Below, piece after piece: positions 25,164 to 34,042 of a DNA stretch of 64,000 nucleotides; position 1 is the first letter of the stretch; every line of letters starts with the position of its first letter. The position numbers and the translations under genes are program-made. The notes below the pieces were generated by a model that was given only the letters and a program-made list of their open reading frames with translations, was not told where the DNA came from and searched no databases. Origin of the DNA: Paraclostridium hominis (lineage in GTDB: Bacteria > Bacillota > Clostridia > Peptostreptococcales > Peptostreptococcaceae); contig NZ_JACRWD010000006.1 in the NCBI RefSeq assembly GCF_014306135.1, positions 49,153 to 113,152 of the forward strand, in the 5' to 3' direction.

Positions 25164-26519
25164 TTAAACCTCAACTGTCATGTTTTTATCTATCGGTATA
25201 TAAATTTGTACCAAAAATTTATCTTCGAAATCCTCTATTTCTAATTCTCCATCATACTTTTTCAATGATGATTTAACACTTTTTAAACCTATTCCATGAA
25301 TAAATTTATCCTTTTTACTACTTATTATTCTATTATTTTTTATTTTTATTTTATTCACTTTAGAATTTTCACATCGTATAACATAATATGATTTTACAAA
25401 AGTTCCTCTTATTTTTATATATTTTTCATCATTTTTTATCTTATTGCAAGCTTCTATAGCATTATCTAGTATATTTGAAAATATGCTACATACATCTATC
25501 ATTTCTATAAAATTACACTTTGAAAAATTAATATCACAAAATAAATTTATATTATTTTCATTACAATCAACTTGTTTTTCATTTAATACAATATCTAATA
25601 TCATATTGCCTGTATTATATATTTCTTTAATTCCATTTAATTCTTTACTAACTTCATCTATATATTTATTTACATCTTCTTTCTCAAAACTCATACTCTT
25701 AATGCACATCATATGGTTACTCATATCATGATAAAGTCTTTTTACCTTATTTTGAGTTTCTTGTAAATTTAAATAGTAATTATATTGCATATCTACTTTT
25801 TCTTTTAATAAATTTTCTTCACTTTTTTCTTTAATATCTTTAATAGTTTTTAAAACTATAATTAAAAGTAAAATACCATTTATAAAAGACAGTCTAGGGG
25901 TTATATTTATATTAAATGCAGTAAGTCTATCATAATAATCAACCTTAAGTTTATAAATATACCTAGGTAAACTATTCACAAATGCTATAACAAAATTACT
26001 TAGTATACACCCTATTATAAGCATTATATTTATTTTTTCCTTATCAAAATTTTTTAATATCTTTATTATATATACATAACTTATATTTATAAAAATTGTA
26101 ATCAAATTTCCTATAATAGATATAATATTAAAATTATTTTCTGATGTACTACTTGCATACATGGATTGTCCTGTCACAAGAAAAAAAGCTATTGAAAATA
26201 CAAATTCCCAGGTTATATAATATGCCATAGTATAAATCATATAATATGATAATACTTTAAAATTACTTAATTTATAATTTAACTTTGTAAATAAAACAAA
26301 TGATATCCATCTTAAATTAATTATAAAACCATAATATTGAGTTGCCCTATTAAATATAATTATGGAATCTAAAATTCCAATTAGCAAAAATATAATATCT
26401 AAGTATTTTTTTTCATATTTCCTTTTTTCTAGAGAATCTAATATTTTTATAAAAATAAAATATTGTACAAATTTTGATGTCCCTATAACTAATCTTGACA
26501 TTAATTCAGTTTCTAACAT
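25164..26519 (-). CDS. AgrC-like GHKL sensor histidine kinase
   Basis: 451 residues from ATG 26519 (SD GGGAG). About six hydrophobic segments occupy the N-terminal half (to about residue 230). The kinase part has the phospho-acceptor region LYHDMSNHM, the N box NILDNAIEAC and G box HGIGLKSV typical of GHKL/AgrC kinases that sense peptides. It overlaps the response regulator gene by 7 bp, indicating coupled translation. The signal is unknown; no agrD/agrB genes are nearby. Confidence 0.87.
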   Translation of the reverse strand: MLETELMSRLVIGTSKFVQYFIFIKILDSLEKRKYEKKYLDIIFLLIGILDSIIIFNRATQYYGFIINLRWISFVLFTKLNYKLSNFKVLSYYMIYTMAYYITWEFVFSIAFFLVTGQSMYASSTSENNFNIISIIGNLITIFINISYVYIIKILKNFDKEKINIMLIIGCILSNFVIAFVNSLPRYIYKLKVDYYDRLTAFNINITPRLSFINGILLLIIVLKTIKDIKEKSEENLLKEKVDMQYNYYLNLQETQNKVKRLYHDMSNHMMCIKSMSFEKEDVNKYIDEVSKELNGIKEIYNTGNMILDIVLNEKQVDCNENNINLFCDINFSKCNFIEMIDVCSIFSNILDNAIEACNKIKNDEKYIKIRGTFVKSYYVIRCENSKVNKIKIKNNRIISSKKDKFIHGIGLKSVKSSLKKYDGELEIEDFEDKFLVQIYIPIDKNMTVEV

Positions 26520-27229
26520 AATTTTTCTCCCAATAAACATAAAAATTTATGTTTAAAATCTTTGAATCTATGTCTACTTACCGGTACTTCTTCTTTATTA
26601 TCAAGTATAGCTACATATTGTTTTATATTTTCCACATAATCTATATTCACTAGAAAGCTTTTATGACATCTATAAAAATTATAATTTTTTAACTCTTTTT
26701 CTATTTTATCCATAGTCATTTTCGTTTCATAAACTTTGCTTTCTGCATGTATACTCATATCTTTTCTTTGAATTTCAATATATGTTATTTCTTCTATTTT
26801 TATTTTGTAAGTTTCATTTTTATTTTCAATTAATATAAATTTATCCTTTTTATTTATAACTTCATCTATACAACTTAAAATGTGTTTTTTTAAATCTTCA
26901 TATTTTATAGGCTTTAATAAATATCTATAAGCTCTTACTTCATATCCTTCTTGTATATATTCAACAAGTGATGTTGTAAAAATTATTTCAGGTTTGTTCT
27001 TATCTATTTCTCTTATCTTTCTAGCAACATCCATTCCATTTATTTTTTCCATTTGAATATCAAGTATAAATATATCTACATTTTTTGGATAGTTATTTAA
27101 TAGTTCTTCTCCACTTTTGTACATTTTTAAATTATACTCGATGTTATTTTCCCCTAATATCTCTTTAAGAAATTTTTCTATTGTTTTTTGATGTTGAATT
27201 TGGTCTTCACACAAAACTATTTCTATCAT
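26513..27229 (-). CDS. LytTR-family response regulator
   Basis: 238 residues. Receiver domain 1-120 with acidic pocket CED near residue 7-9 and phospho-acceptor Asp in FILDIQM (about 57). The LytTR DNA-binding domain (about 140-235) carries IEIQRKDMSIHAES, FYRCHKSFLVNI and VPVSRHRFKDFK. It works with the overlapping AgrC-like kinase. Likely target: the adjacent ABC exporter, by position only. Confidence 0.9.
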   Translation of the reverse strand: MIEIVLCEDQIQHQKTIEKFLKEILGENNIEYNLKMYKSGEELLNNYPKNVDIFILDIQMEKINGMDVARKIREIDKNKPEIIFTTSLVEYIQEGYEVRAYRYLLKPIKYEDLKKHILSCIDEVINKKDKFILIENKNETYKIKIEEITYIEIQRKDMSIHAESKVYETKMTMDKIEKELKNYNFYRCHKSFLVNIDYVENIKQYVAILDNKEEVPVSRHRFKDFKHKFLCLLGEKLC

Positions 27230-27316
27230 ATTCTCCCCTATTTTCTATATGTATTTATATCCTTATTATACACAAGTTTTTCTAATATTTTAAGCTAACT
27301 AAATTTAGCAAATAAA

Positions 27317-27345
27317 AAAACTCTTAGATAAAATCTAAGAGTTTT
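27317..27345 (-). terminator. Terminator of the tRNA cluster
   Basis: AAAACTCTTAGAT/ATCTAAGAGTTTT, 13-bp perfect stem with a 3-nt loop, immediately after the last tRNA on the minus strand. Confidence 0.85.
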
Positions 27346-27347
27346 AC

Positions 27348-27423
27348 TGGTGGGATTAACAGGGCTCGAACCTGTGACCCCCTGCTTGTAAGGCAGGTGC
27401 TCTCCCAGCTGAGCTATAATCCC
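27348..27423 (-). tRNA. tRNA-Val(UAC), copy 1
   Basis: Complete cloverleaf on the minus strand, anticodon TAC in loop CTTACAA, T-loop GGTTCGAGCC, encoded CCA end. Confidence 0.95.
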
Positions 27424-27429
27424 AAATGC

Positions 27430-27504
27430 TGGTGACCCATAGGGGAATCGAACCCCTGTTACCGCCGTGAAAGGGCGGTGTCTTGACCGCTTGACCAATG
27501 GGCC
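27430..27504 (-). tRNA. tRNA-Glu(UUC), copy 1
   Basis: Anticodon TTC in loop CTTTCAC, encoded CCA. The acceptor stem starts GGCCCAT, whereas the second copy has GGCTCAT with a matching change on the 3' side. Confidence 0.95.
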
Positions 27505-27528
27505 TTATTTAATTTTAACATAAAAAAA

Positions 27529-27604
27529 TGGTGATCCATCCGCGACTCGAACGCGGGACACCCTGATTAAAAGTCAGGTGCTCTACCGACTGAGCTAATG
27601 GATC
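27529..27604 (-). tRNA. tRNA-Lys(UUU), copy 1
   Basis: Anticodon TTT in loop CTTTTAA, encoded CCA. Identical to the copy at the other end of the cluster. Confidence 0.95.
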
Positions 27605-27613
27605 ATCTTTTTA

Positions 27614-27689
27614 TGGAGCTAGTGATAGGAATCGAACCTACAACCTGCTGATTACAAGTCAGCTGCTCTACCGTTGAGCCACACTAGCA
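27614..27689 (-). tRNA. tRNA-Thr(UGU)
   Basis: Anticodon TGT in loop CTTGTAA, acceptor TGCTAGT/ACTAGC, encoded CCA. Confidence 0.95.
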
Positions 27690-27699
27690 TATATAAAAT

Positions 27700-27776
27700 T
27701 GGCGACCTGGAAGGGACTCGAACCCTCGACCTCCAGCGTGACAGGCTGGCATTCTAACCAGCTGAACTACCAGGCC
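27700..27776 (-). tRNA. tRNA-Asp(GUC)
   Basis: Anticodon GTC in loop CTGTCAC, acceptor GGCCTGG/CCAGGTC, encoded CCA. Confidence 0.95.
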
Positions 27777-27783
27777 GCATTAT

Positions 27784-27859
27784 TGGTGGGATTAACAGGG
27801 CTCGAACCTGTGACCCCCTGCTTGTAAGGCAGGTGCTCTCCCAGCTGAGCTATAATCCC
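27784..27859 (-). tRNA. tRNA-Val(UAC), copy 2
   Basis: Same sequence as the first valine tRNA in the cluster, anticodon TAC, encoded CCA. Confidence 0.95.
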
Positions 27860-27866
27860 ACATTAT

Positions 27867-27941
27867 TGGTGACTCATAGGGGAATCGAACCCCTGTTACC
27901 GCCGTGAAAGGGCGGTGTCTTGACCGCTTGACCAATGAGCC
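27867..27941 (-). tRNA. tRNA-Glu(UUC), copy 2
   Basis: Anticodon TTC, encoded CCA. Acceptor pair differs from copy 1 by a compensating change (T-A for C-G), so both copies fold properly. Confidence 0.95.
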
Positions 27942-27949
27942 ATAAAAAA

Positions 27950-28025
27950 TGGTGATCCATCCGCGACTCGAACGCGGGACACCCTGATTAAAAGTCAGGT
28001 GCTCTACCGACTGAGCTAATGGATC
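27950..28025 (-). tRNA. tRNA-Lys(UUU), copy 2
   Basis: Anticodon TTT, encoded CCA. It is the first tRNA of the transcript. Confidence 0.95.
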
Positions 28026-28079
28026 ATCTTTGCTGAGATGTTGTTTCGACTTTTTTCGTCCGCCGTATCAACAAATATT

Positions 28080-28108
28080 ATTATATTAGCTTTATTAACT
28101 TTCGTCAA
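28080..28108 (-). promoter_or_regulatory. Promoter of the tRNA operon
   Basis: TTGACG (28103-28108), exact 17-bp spacer, TATAAT (28080-28085) on the minus strand, about 55 bp ahead of the first tRNA. A near-consensus stable-RNA promoter. Confidence 0.85.
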
Positions 28109-28338
28109 CACTTTTTTTAAATTTTTTTTATTTTTTTAACTAAATTATATAAATACCCTATTTTTCAATGGTTTAACCTAATTATCTCTATGTATTTTTT
28201 GTTAATTTAACAAAAAATATTATTTATTTTTATTTTATTTTTATTTTTTATCTAAAATTTTTTATTAGTTTTTAATACATAATTAAATAAAATTTCAAAA
28301 AAATAATTTAAACTTTAATATATATAAACTAATAAAAA
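28109..28338. other. AT-rich gap between purA terminator and tRNA promoter
   Basis: Almost pure A/T with no ORF or structure that I can support; possibly an UP-element-like A/T tract nearest the tRNA promoter. Confidence 0.4.
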
Positions 28339-28366
28339 AAATAGTTAATGCTAAGCATTAACTATT
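28339..28366. terminator. purA terminator
   Basis: 14-bp perfect stem AAATAGTTAATGCT/AGCATTAACTATTT with T-runs on both strands. Confidence 0.85.
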
Positions 28367-28379
28367 TTTTTATTTTAAA

Positions 28380-29663
28380 TTAGAATATATTCTTTCTTAT
28401 TATAGTTTGAGCTCTGTTTGGTCCAACAGAAACCATATCAACACTAACTCCAACTAATTCTTCTATCTTAGCTATATATTTCTTAGCATTTTCAGGAAGT
28501 TCTTCATAAGTTTCCATACCTGTTAAATCTTCTGACCATCCTTCTAATTCTTCATATATAGGCTCACACTTAGCTAAGTCTTCTAATGAAGCTGGGAATT
28601 CTTTTAATATTTTATCTCCCATTTTGTAAGCTGTACATATTTTAACTGTATCAAATCCAGTTAAAACGTCTAATAACATTAAAGATATACTAGTTAATCC
28701 GTTTACTCTAGCAGCATATCTAACTATTACAGCGTCAAACCATCCACATCTTCTAGCTCTACCAGTAGTTGTTCCGAACTCTCTTCCTTGAGTTCTTATT
28801 CTATCACCTGTTTCATCGTTTAGCTCTGTAACAAATGGTCCTTCTCCAACTCTAGTTGTATATGATTTAACTATACCTACAACATCTTTTATCATGTTAG
28901 GTCCAACACCTGCTCCTATAGAGAATCCTCCTGATGTTGGGTGAGATGATGTTACATATGGGTACGTACCTAAATCTAAATCTAGTAATGTACCTTGAGC
29001 TCCTTCAAATAATACTTTCTTTCCAGCTTTTATAGCATCATATACTATAACTGAAGTATCATCTACAAAAGGTCTTATTTGCTCTGCATATCCTAAGTAC
29101 TCATTGTATATAGCATCAAAGTCAAAACCTTCAGCTCCATATACATTTTTAACTAATTTATTTTTATCTTCTATTTGAGATTTTAATTTTTTAGCGAATA
29201 TATCTTTATCCATTAAGTCACATATTCTTATTCCAGATCTCTCTGTTTTATCCATATAACAAGGTCCTATACCTTTTTTAGTAGTACCTATTTTATTATC
29301 TCCTCTAGCTTCTTCAGCTAAAGCATCTAATTCTTTGTGATATGGGAATATAACATGTGCTCTATCACTTATTTTTATATTTTTAGTATTTATATTATCT
29401 GCATTAAGTTTAGCTAACTCTTCTAAAAATCCTTTTGGATCAAATACTATTCCGTTACCTATTACGTTTATAGTTTCTGGATTTAAAACTCCTGATGGTA
29501 TTAGGTGTAATGCATATTTTTTTCCATCAACAACTAATGTATGTCCTGCGTTGTTTCCACCTTGTCCTCTTACTACTACATCAGCTTGTGTAGCTAAATA
29601 GTCTATAACTTTACCTTTACCTTCGTCTCCCCATTGAGAGCCTACTATAGCAACAGTCTTCAT
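28380..29663 (-). CDS. purA: Adenylosuccinate synthetase
   Basis: 427 residues, family length. It joins IMP and aspartate using GTP in AMP synthesis. The N-terminal GSQWGDEGKGK loop (8-18), GNNAGHT (39-45) and the TTGRARRCGWFD block (about 298-309) are the phosphate, IMP and aspartate sites. GAGGTG precedes the ATG. Monocistronic, between terminators. Confidence 0.98.
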   Translation of the reverse strand: MKTVAIVGSQWGDEGKGKVIDYLATQADVVVRGQGGNNAGHTLVVDGKKYALHLIPSGVLNPETINVIGNGIVFDPKGFLEELAKLNADNINTKNIKISDRAHVIFPYHKELDALAEEARGDNKIGTTKKGIGPCYMDKTERSGIRICDLMDKDIFAKKLKSQIEDKNKLVKNVYGAEGFDFDAIYNEYLGYAEQIRPFVDDTSVIVYDAIKAGKKVLFEGAQGTLLDLDLGTYPYVTSSHPTSGGFSIGAGVGPNMIKDVVGIVKSYTTRVGEGPFVTELNDETGDRIRTQGREFGTTTGRARRCGWFDAVIVRYAARVNGLTSISLMLLDVLTGFDTVKICTAYKMGDKILKEFPASLEDLAKCEPIYEELEGWSEDLTGMETYEELPENAKKYIAKIEELVGVSVDMVSVGPNRAQTIIRKNIF

Positions 29664-29745
29664 ATTAACTCACCTCTATTTTTTTATTCGAACACTTACT
29701 TTTTTATTTTACCAAACATTCGCTTTATTTTCAAAACCTTTTTTA

Positions 29746-30036
29746 TTAACCTATTTTATTTAGTATGTATTTTTCTATTTCGACTAAATCTTTTAGGCCT
29801 TTTATTTTTGCTTCATTAGATAATATATTTTCTTTAAATTCATTTAAATTATCAATTTCTTTTATTAATTTATTATCTCCTGTCATTGTGTTTGTAATGT
29901 ATATTTTTAAATTTTTATTGTTTCTTATTCCATATACAACCAAGCTCTCTTTAATTTTTTCATCAATAATTCTACATATATTAATTTCATCGTTTATAAA
30001 GTCTGTATTTGGATATATATATATTATATTTATCAT
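29746..30036 (-). CDS. Hypothetical 96-aa protein
   Basis: Starts MINIIYIYPNTDFINDEINI with GGGGGAG 5 nt before the ATG, which makes the minus strand the real one over an overlapping plus-strand ORF. Mixed alpha/beta, no motif, no family recognised. It lies between purA and a terminator that follows dnaB. Confidence 0.6.
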   Translation of the reverse strand: MINIIYIYPNTDFINDEINICRIIDEKIKESLVVYGIRNNKNLKIYITNTMTGDNKLIKEIDNLNEFKENILSNEAKIKGLKDLVEIEKYILNKIG

Positions 30037-30074
30037 TTTTTCTCCCCCGTTAAAATAATTTATACTAATTAATA

Positions 30075-30102
30075 AGAAAGCAAGCTATTTAGCTTGCTTT
30101 CT
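30075..30102. terminator. Bidirectional terminator beyond dnaB
   Basis: AGAAAGCAAGCTA/TAGCTTGCTTTCT-type stem with T-rich flanks. Confidence 0.8.
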
Positions 30103-30226
30103 TTATCCACATTTATCAACAATTACACTGTGGAAAATGTGGATAACCTTTTCTAGGAATTAATTTTTTATAATTTAAAAATATCCACAAGTGATATATT
30201 TTATAAAATTATCAACATGTGGATAT
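30103..30226. repeat. Cluster of DnaA-box-like sequences downstream of dnaB
   Basis: Two exact DnaA boxes (TTATCCACA at 30103-30111, TGTGGATAA at 30138-30146) plus TTATCAACA at 30113-30121 and 30209-30217, TGTGGAAAA at 30129-30137, ATATCCACA at 30181-30189 and TGTGGATAT at 30218-30226: seven within 124 bp and outside any gene. Confidence 0.7.
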
Positions 30227-30231
30227 CCTTA

Positions 30232-31560
30232 TTACATTTCTCTAGCTTTGTTTGCAAATTTTTGAATTTCACCTAACCATACTAATTCAACAGACCCAGT
30301 TTCACCATGTCTGTTTTTGGCTATAATAACTTCACCTATATTTTTTCTTTCTGAATCTGGATGATAATATTCATCTCTATATAAAAACATTACTATATCA
30401 GCATCTTGCTCTATAGCTCCAGATTCTCTTAAGTCAGATAACATAGGTCTATGATCTGATCTTTGTTCTGGAGCACGTGATAATTGTGATAATGCTACTA
30501 CAGGACAATTAAGTTCCTTAGCTATTATCTTTAAAGATCTTGAGATTTTAGATATTTCTTGTTGTCTACTTTCGTTGTTATTATCACCCTCCATAAGTTG
30601 AAGGTAATCTATAAGTATTAAATCCAAACCTTTTTCAATCTTTAATTTTCTACACTTTGATCTTAGTTCACTGATTTTTATACCCGGAGTATCATCTATA
30701 TATATATTAGCATTAGATAAAACTGACATAGCATCTATTATTCTAGGCCAATCATTTTCATCTAAATTACCATTTTTTATCTTTTTTAACTCTACATGAG
30801 ATTGTGCAGATAACATACGTTGAACTAATTGTTCTTTTGACATCTCTAAGCTAAATACTGCTACAGATGCATTCCCCTTAAGAGCTGCATTTTGAACTAA
30901 ATTTAGCGAAAATGCAGTCTTACCCATGGCAGGACGAGCTGCTATAAGTATCAAGTCTGTTCTCTGTAATCCATTAATCTTTTTATTTAAATCCTCAAAT
31001 CCACTTGTTATACCTGTGATTTCTTCTTTATTAGTATATAATCTTTCTATCATATCATAGGTATCCATAAGTACTGAATTTATAGATTGAAAATCTTCAC
31101 TGGACTTTTCTTGAGATATATCAAATATTTGTTTTTCTGCTTTTTCTAAAAGATCTTCTACTTTTGTAGAATTATCATATCCTAAATTTAGTATATCATT
31201 AGATACTTTTATTAGTTTTCTTAAAACTGATTTTTCTTTTACTATATCTGAATAATATTTTACATTTGAAGTTGTAGGTACTATTGTTGATAAGCTAGTT
31301 ATATAACTTATCCCTCCTACATCTTCTAAATGACCTTGTTTTCTTAATTCCTCTGTAAGAGTTATTAAGTCTATAGGTTCATTTTTATTGTTTAACTTAA
31401 CCATGCACTCATAGATTATCTTGTGTGCTTCTTTGTAAAAATCTTCCGGCTGAATAGTTTCTGTAACAGTAATTATTGCCTCTTTATCTAATAGTATAGA
31501 CCCTAATATAGACTGCTCAGACTCCACACTATGTGGAGGAATTCTACCTATATCCTCCAT
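30232..31560 (-). CDS. dnaB: Replicative DNA helicase DnaB
   Basis: 442 residues from ATG 31560, preferred because GAGG lies 8 nt upstream of it and not of the GTG nine bases earlier. N-terminal primase-interaction domain (about 8-110), linker, RecA-like domain with Walker A ARPAMGKTA (about 206-214) and IDYLQLM Walker B. It unwinds DNA ahead of the fork and is loaded by the DnaD/DnaI pair encoded in this window. It is 14 bp downstream of rplI, in one operon. Confidence 0.97.
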   Translation of the reverse strand: MEDIGRIPPHSVESEQSILGSILLDKEAIITVTETIQPEDFYKEAHKIIYECMVKLNNKNEPIDLITLTEELRKQGHLEDVGGISYITSLSTIVPTTSNVKYYSDIVKEKSVLRKLIKVSNDILNLGYDNSTKVEDLLEKAEKQIFDISQEKSSEDFQSINSVLMDTYDMIERLYTNKEEITGITSGFEDLNKKINGLQRTDLILIAARPAMGKTAFSLNLVQNAALKGNASVAVFSLEMSKEQLVQRMLSAQSHVELKKIKNGNLDENDWPRIIDAMSVLSNANIYIDDTPGIKISELRSKCRKLKIEKGLDLILIDYLQLMEGDNNNESRQQEISKISRSLKIIAKELNCPVVALSQLSRAPEQRSDHRPMLSDLRESGAIEQDADIVMFLYRDEYYHPDSERKNIGEVIIAKNRHGETGSVELVWLGEIQKFANKAREM

Positions 31561-31582
31561 GTATCTCACCTCTAGTGTCTTC

Positions 31583-32032
31583 TTATTGTTTTTCTCTTAC
31601 ATCTACTCTCATTTTAGTAACAACTTTTTGATGTATTTTTATTTCAACAAATCTTGATCCTAAAGTTCTTATAGGCTCATCTAGCATAACTTTTCTTTTA
31701 TCTACTTCAATTCCATGCTCTTTCTTTATTTGAGCAGCTATATCTTTAGAAGTTATTGAACCAAATAATCTTCCTCCATCTCCTGCTTTAGAGTATATAG
31801 TTACGTTCATCTCTTCCATTTTCTTTCCTAATTCAACTGCTGCTTCATACTCTTTTTGTTCTTTTATTTTTTGAGATGTTTGTTTTTCTTTTAATTCTTT
31901 TAATTCTGTATTTCCTGCTTGAACAGCTAATTTTTTAGGAAATAAAAAGTTTCTAGCGTATCCATCACTAACTTCTTTTACATCTCCTTTTTTTCCTGTT
32001 CCTTTTATATCTTTTAATAATATAACTTTCAT
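31583..32032 (-). CDS. rplI: 50S ribosomal protein L9
   Basis: 149 residues, family length. N-terminal MKVILLKDIKGTGKKGDVKEVSDGYARNFLFPKKLA is the L9 signature; a long connecting helix and a C-terminal RNA-binding domain follow. Its ATG overlaps the gdpP stop by 1 bp (TAATG). Confidence 0.98.
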   Translation of the reverse strand: MKVILLKDIKGTGKKGDVKEVSDGYARNFLFPKKLAVQAGNTELKELKEKQTSQKIKEQKEYEAAVELGKKMEEMNVTIYSKAGDGGRLFGSITSKDIAAQIKKEHGIEVDKRKVMLDEPIRTLGSRFVEIKIHQKVVTKMRVDVREKQ

Positions 32033-34032
32033 TACTCTTCTTCCTCCTCTAGATACTGTTTTATGATATCTGATACCATCTTATAACCTTCTTCTAAAGA
32101 CACATTTTCAAGTTGAGCTCCTGCTATATCAATATGGCCACCGCCACCTAGCTTTTCCATTAAAACATGTACATTGATAGATCCTAAAGACCTAGCACTT
32201 ATAAAAATAGTACCACTTTTTGTTTTACCCAAAACAAACGATGCTTCTACATCTTTTATACTTAAAAGTTCATCAGCAGCTTGTGCCACAACTATATTTA
32301 TATTATTTATATCAGCATTACAGTAAGCCAAGCAAATCTTGTTATTTATAACTTTAGTACTTTGTATTATCTCAGCCTTAGTTATAAAATCTTCAAGATT
32401 TGAATTAAATAATTTTTTAACTTCTATAGTATCTGCTCCTGCTTTTTTTAGATATGATGCTGCTTCAAATGTCCTAACTCCAGTCTTAAATGCAAAGTTT
32501 TTAGTATCTAAACTTATTCCTGCCATTAATCCTTCAGCTGTTAATTTGTTTATTTTTACATCCTCTTCCATATACTGAACTAATTCTGTCACCATCTCAC
32601 AAGTTGATGATACATAAGTTTCATGGAATAAAAGAACAGTGTCATTTATAAACTCAACACCTCTTCTATGATGATCTATTACAACTATCTTTTCAGACAT
32701 CTTTAATAATTCAGGGCATTCCGTAAAGTTTGGTCTGTGTGTATCAACTACAATTACCAATGTATCCTTAGTACAATTTTTTATAGCATCATCTTTAGAT
32801 ATAAAGACATTAGTATAATAGTTAGAGTTCTTAATTCTATTGACAAACTCATCTATAGAATCATTAGAAGCATTTAATACTATATTGGCATTTTTATTGC
32901 ATGATTTACATATATCATAAATTCCTACCGCAGCCCCCATAGCATCCATATCTGGATATTTATGCCCCATTATATATATCTCTTTACTTTCTAATATAAT
33001 CTCTCTAAGAGCATGCCCTATTAATCTTGATTTAACTTTAGTTTTCTTTTCTACTGCTTTTGATTTACCACCGTAGAAAATAGATTTATCTTTGGTCTTT
33101 ATTACAGCTTGATCTCCACCTCTACCTAAAGCCAAATCCAATGCTCCTTGAGCTAGTTTGAAGTTTTCATTAATTGTCTTACCTTCTATTCCTATACCCA
33201 TACTTATAGTTACAGGTAAGTTATTTTCTTGATTTATTTCTCTTATTTTATCTAAAATAGAGAATTTATCCGCTTCTAATTTATCAAGTTCATTTTTACT
33301 TAATACTAAGAAGTATTTATCTTTTGAAGTTTTTTCAAGAGCCCCATTACAACTTACTTCTAAAGAAGCCAATATTTTATCAATCTCTACGTTGATTAAT
33401 GGCCTTCTTTCTTCTGGTGCACTTTGTAAAACTTCATCATATCCATCTACTTGTATAGTTGCTATTACATTTTTTTCTTCGTTATATTTGCTTTCTAAAT
33501 TTAAATACTCTGTTTTATCAATCCAATAAAGCATCATCAAATACTTAGCTTTTTCCCCTTGATCGCTTTTTATTACATTATAGACTATAGTGTAATCTCT
33601 ATCTTTATACTTTATATTTGTATATAATTCTTTATTTTCATTTAAAACTTTTCTTAAATCTATATTCTTAACGAGATTTTCTATATTCATACCTAAGGTA
33701 TCTTCTTTTTCTGTCATTTCATGGAATCTAGTGTTATACCATGTAATACTACCATCGAATTCTAATATACATAAAGGTAAAGGTAGATTTAGTATAGCTT
33801 TTTTAGTAACTTCATCAATATCTACAGCCAAATCTTGAATATACTTATTCCATTCCTTCCTTCTTATATCTCGTATTCTCCAATTATGAAAAACAATATA
33901 TATAAAAATTATAAATACAACAGTTCCTATATATATATTGAAATACATTAATATAAGGCTAAGGATTCCAATTACCACTATATATGCATTTATCTCTGGC
34001 ATATTAAATTTAAAGGTCGACTTATCAAACAT
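32032..34032 (-). CDS. gdpP: Cyclic-di-AMP phosphodiesterase GdpP/YybT
   Basis: 666 residues. Two N-terminal membrane helices (about 14-50), a PAS-like domain, a degenerate GGDEF domain (about 175-305) and the DHH/DHHA1 phosphodiesterase (about 340-655) with GHKYPDMDAMG, VVDTHRP, DHHRRG and GGGGHIDIAG. It hydrolyses c-di-AMP and so affects potassium and cell wall homeostasis. The order gdpP-rplI-dnaB is conserved in Firmicutes. Confidence 0.95.
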   Translation of the reverse strand: MFDKSTFKFNMPEINAYIVVIGILSLILMYFNIYIGTVVFIIFIYIVFHNWRIRDIRRKEWNKYIQDLAVDIDEVTKKAILNLPLPLCILEFDGSITWYNTRFHEMTEKEDTLGMNIENLVKNIDLRKVLNENKELYTNIKYKDRDYTIVYNVIKSDQGEKAKYLMMLYWIDKTEYLNLESKYNEEKNVIATIQVDGYDEVLQSAPEERRPLINVEIDKILASLEVSCNGALEKTSKDKYFLVLSKNELDKLEADKFSILDKIREINQENNLPVTISMGIGIEGKTINENFKLAQGALDLALGRGGDQAVIKTKDKSIFYGGKSKAVEKKTKVKSRLIGHALREIILESKEIYIMGHKYPDMDAMGAAVGIYDICKSCNKNANIVLNASNDSIDEFVNRIKNSNYYTNVFISKDDAIKNCTKDTLVIVVDTHRPNFTECPELLKMSEKIVVIDHHRRGVEFINDTVLLFHETYVSSTCEMVTELVQYMEEDVKINKLTAEGLMAGISLDTKNFAFKTGVRTFEAASYLKKAGADTIEVKKLFNSNLEDFITKAEIIQSTKVINNKICLAYCNADINNINIVVAQAADELLSIKDVEASFVLGKTKSGTIFISARSLGSINVHVLMEKLGGGGHIDIAGAQLENVSLEEGYKMVSDIIKQYLEEEEE

Positions 34033-34042
34033 TTCTACCCTC

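Noticed and set aside
27295..27498. 67-codon ORF across the tRNA cluster
   Set aside because: It is the translation of tRNA genes and their spacer.
29765..30058. Plus-strand 97-codon ORF opposite the hypothetical gene after purA
   Set aside because: No ribosome site and a Phe/Ile/Ser-rich translation; the minus-strand ORF has GGGGGAG upstream of its ATG.
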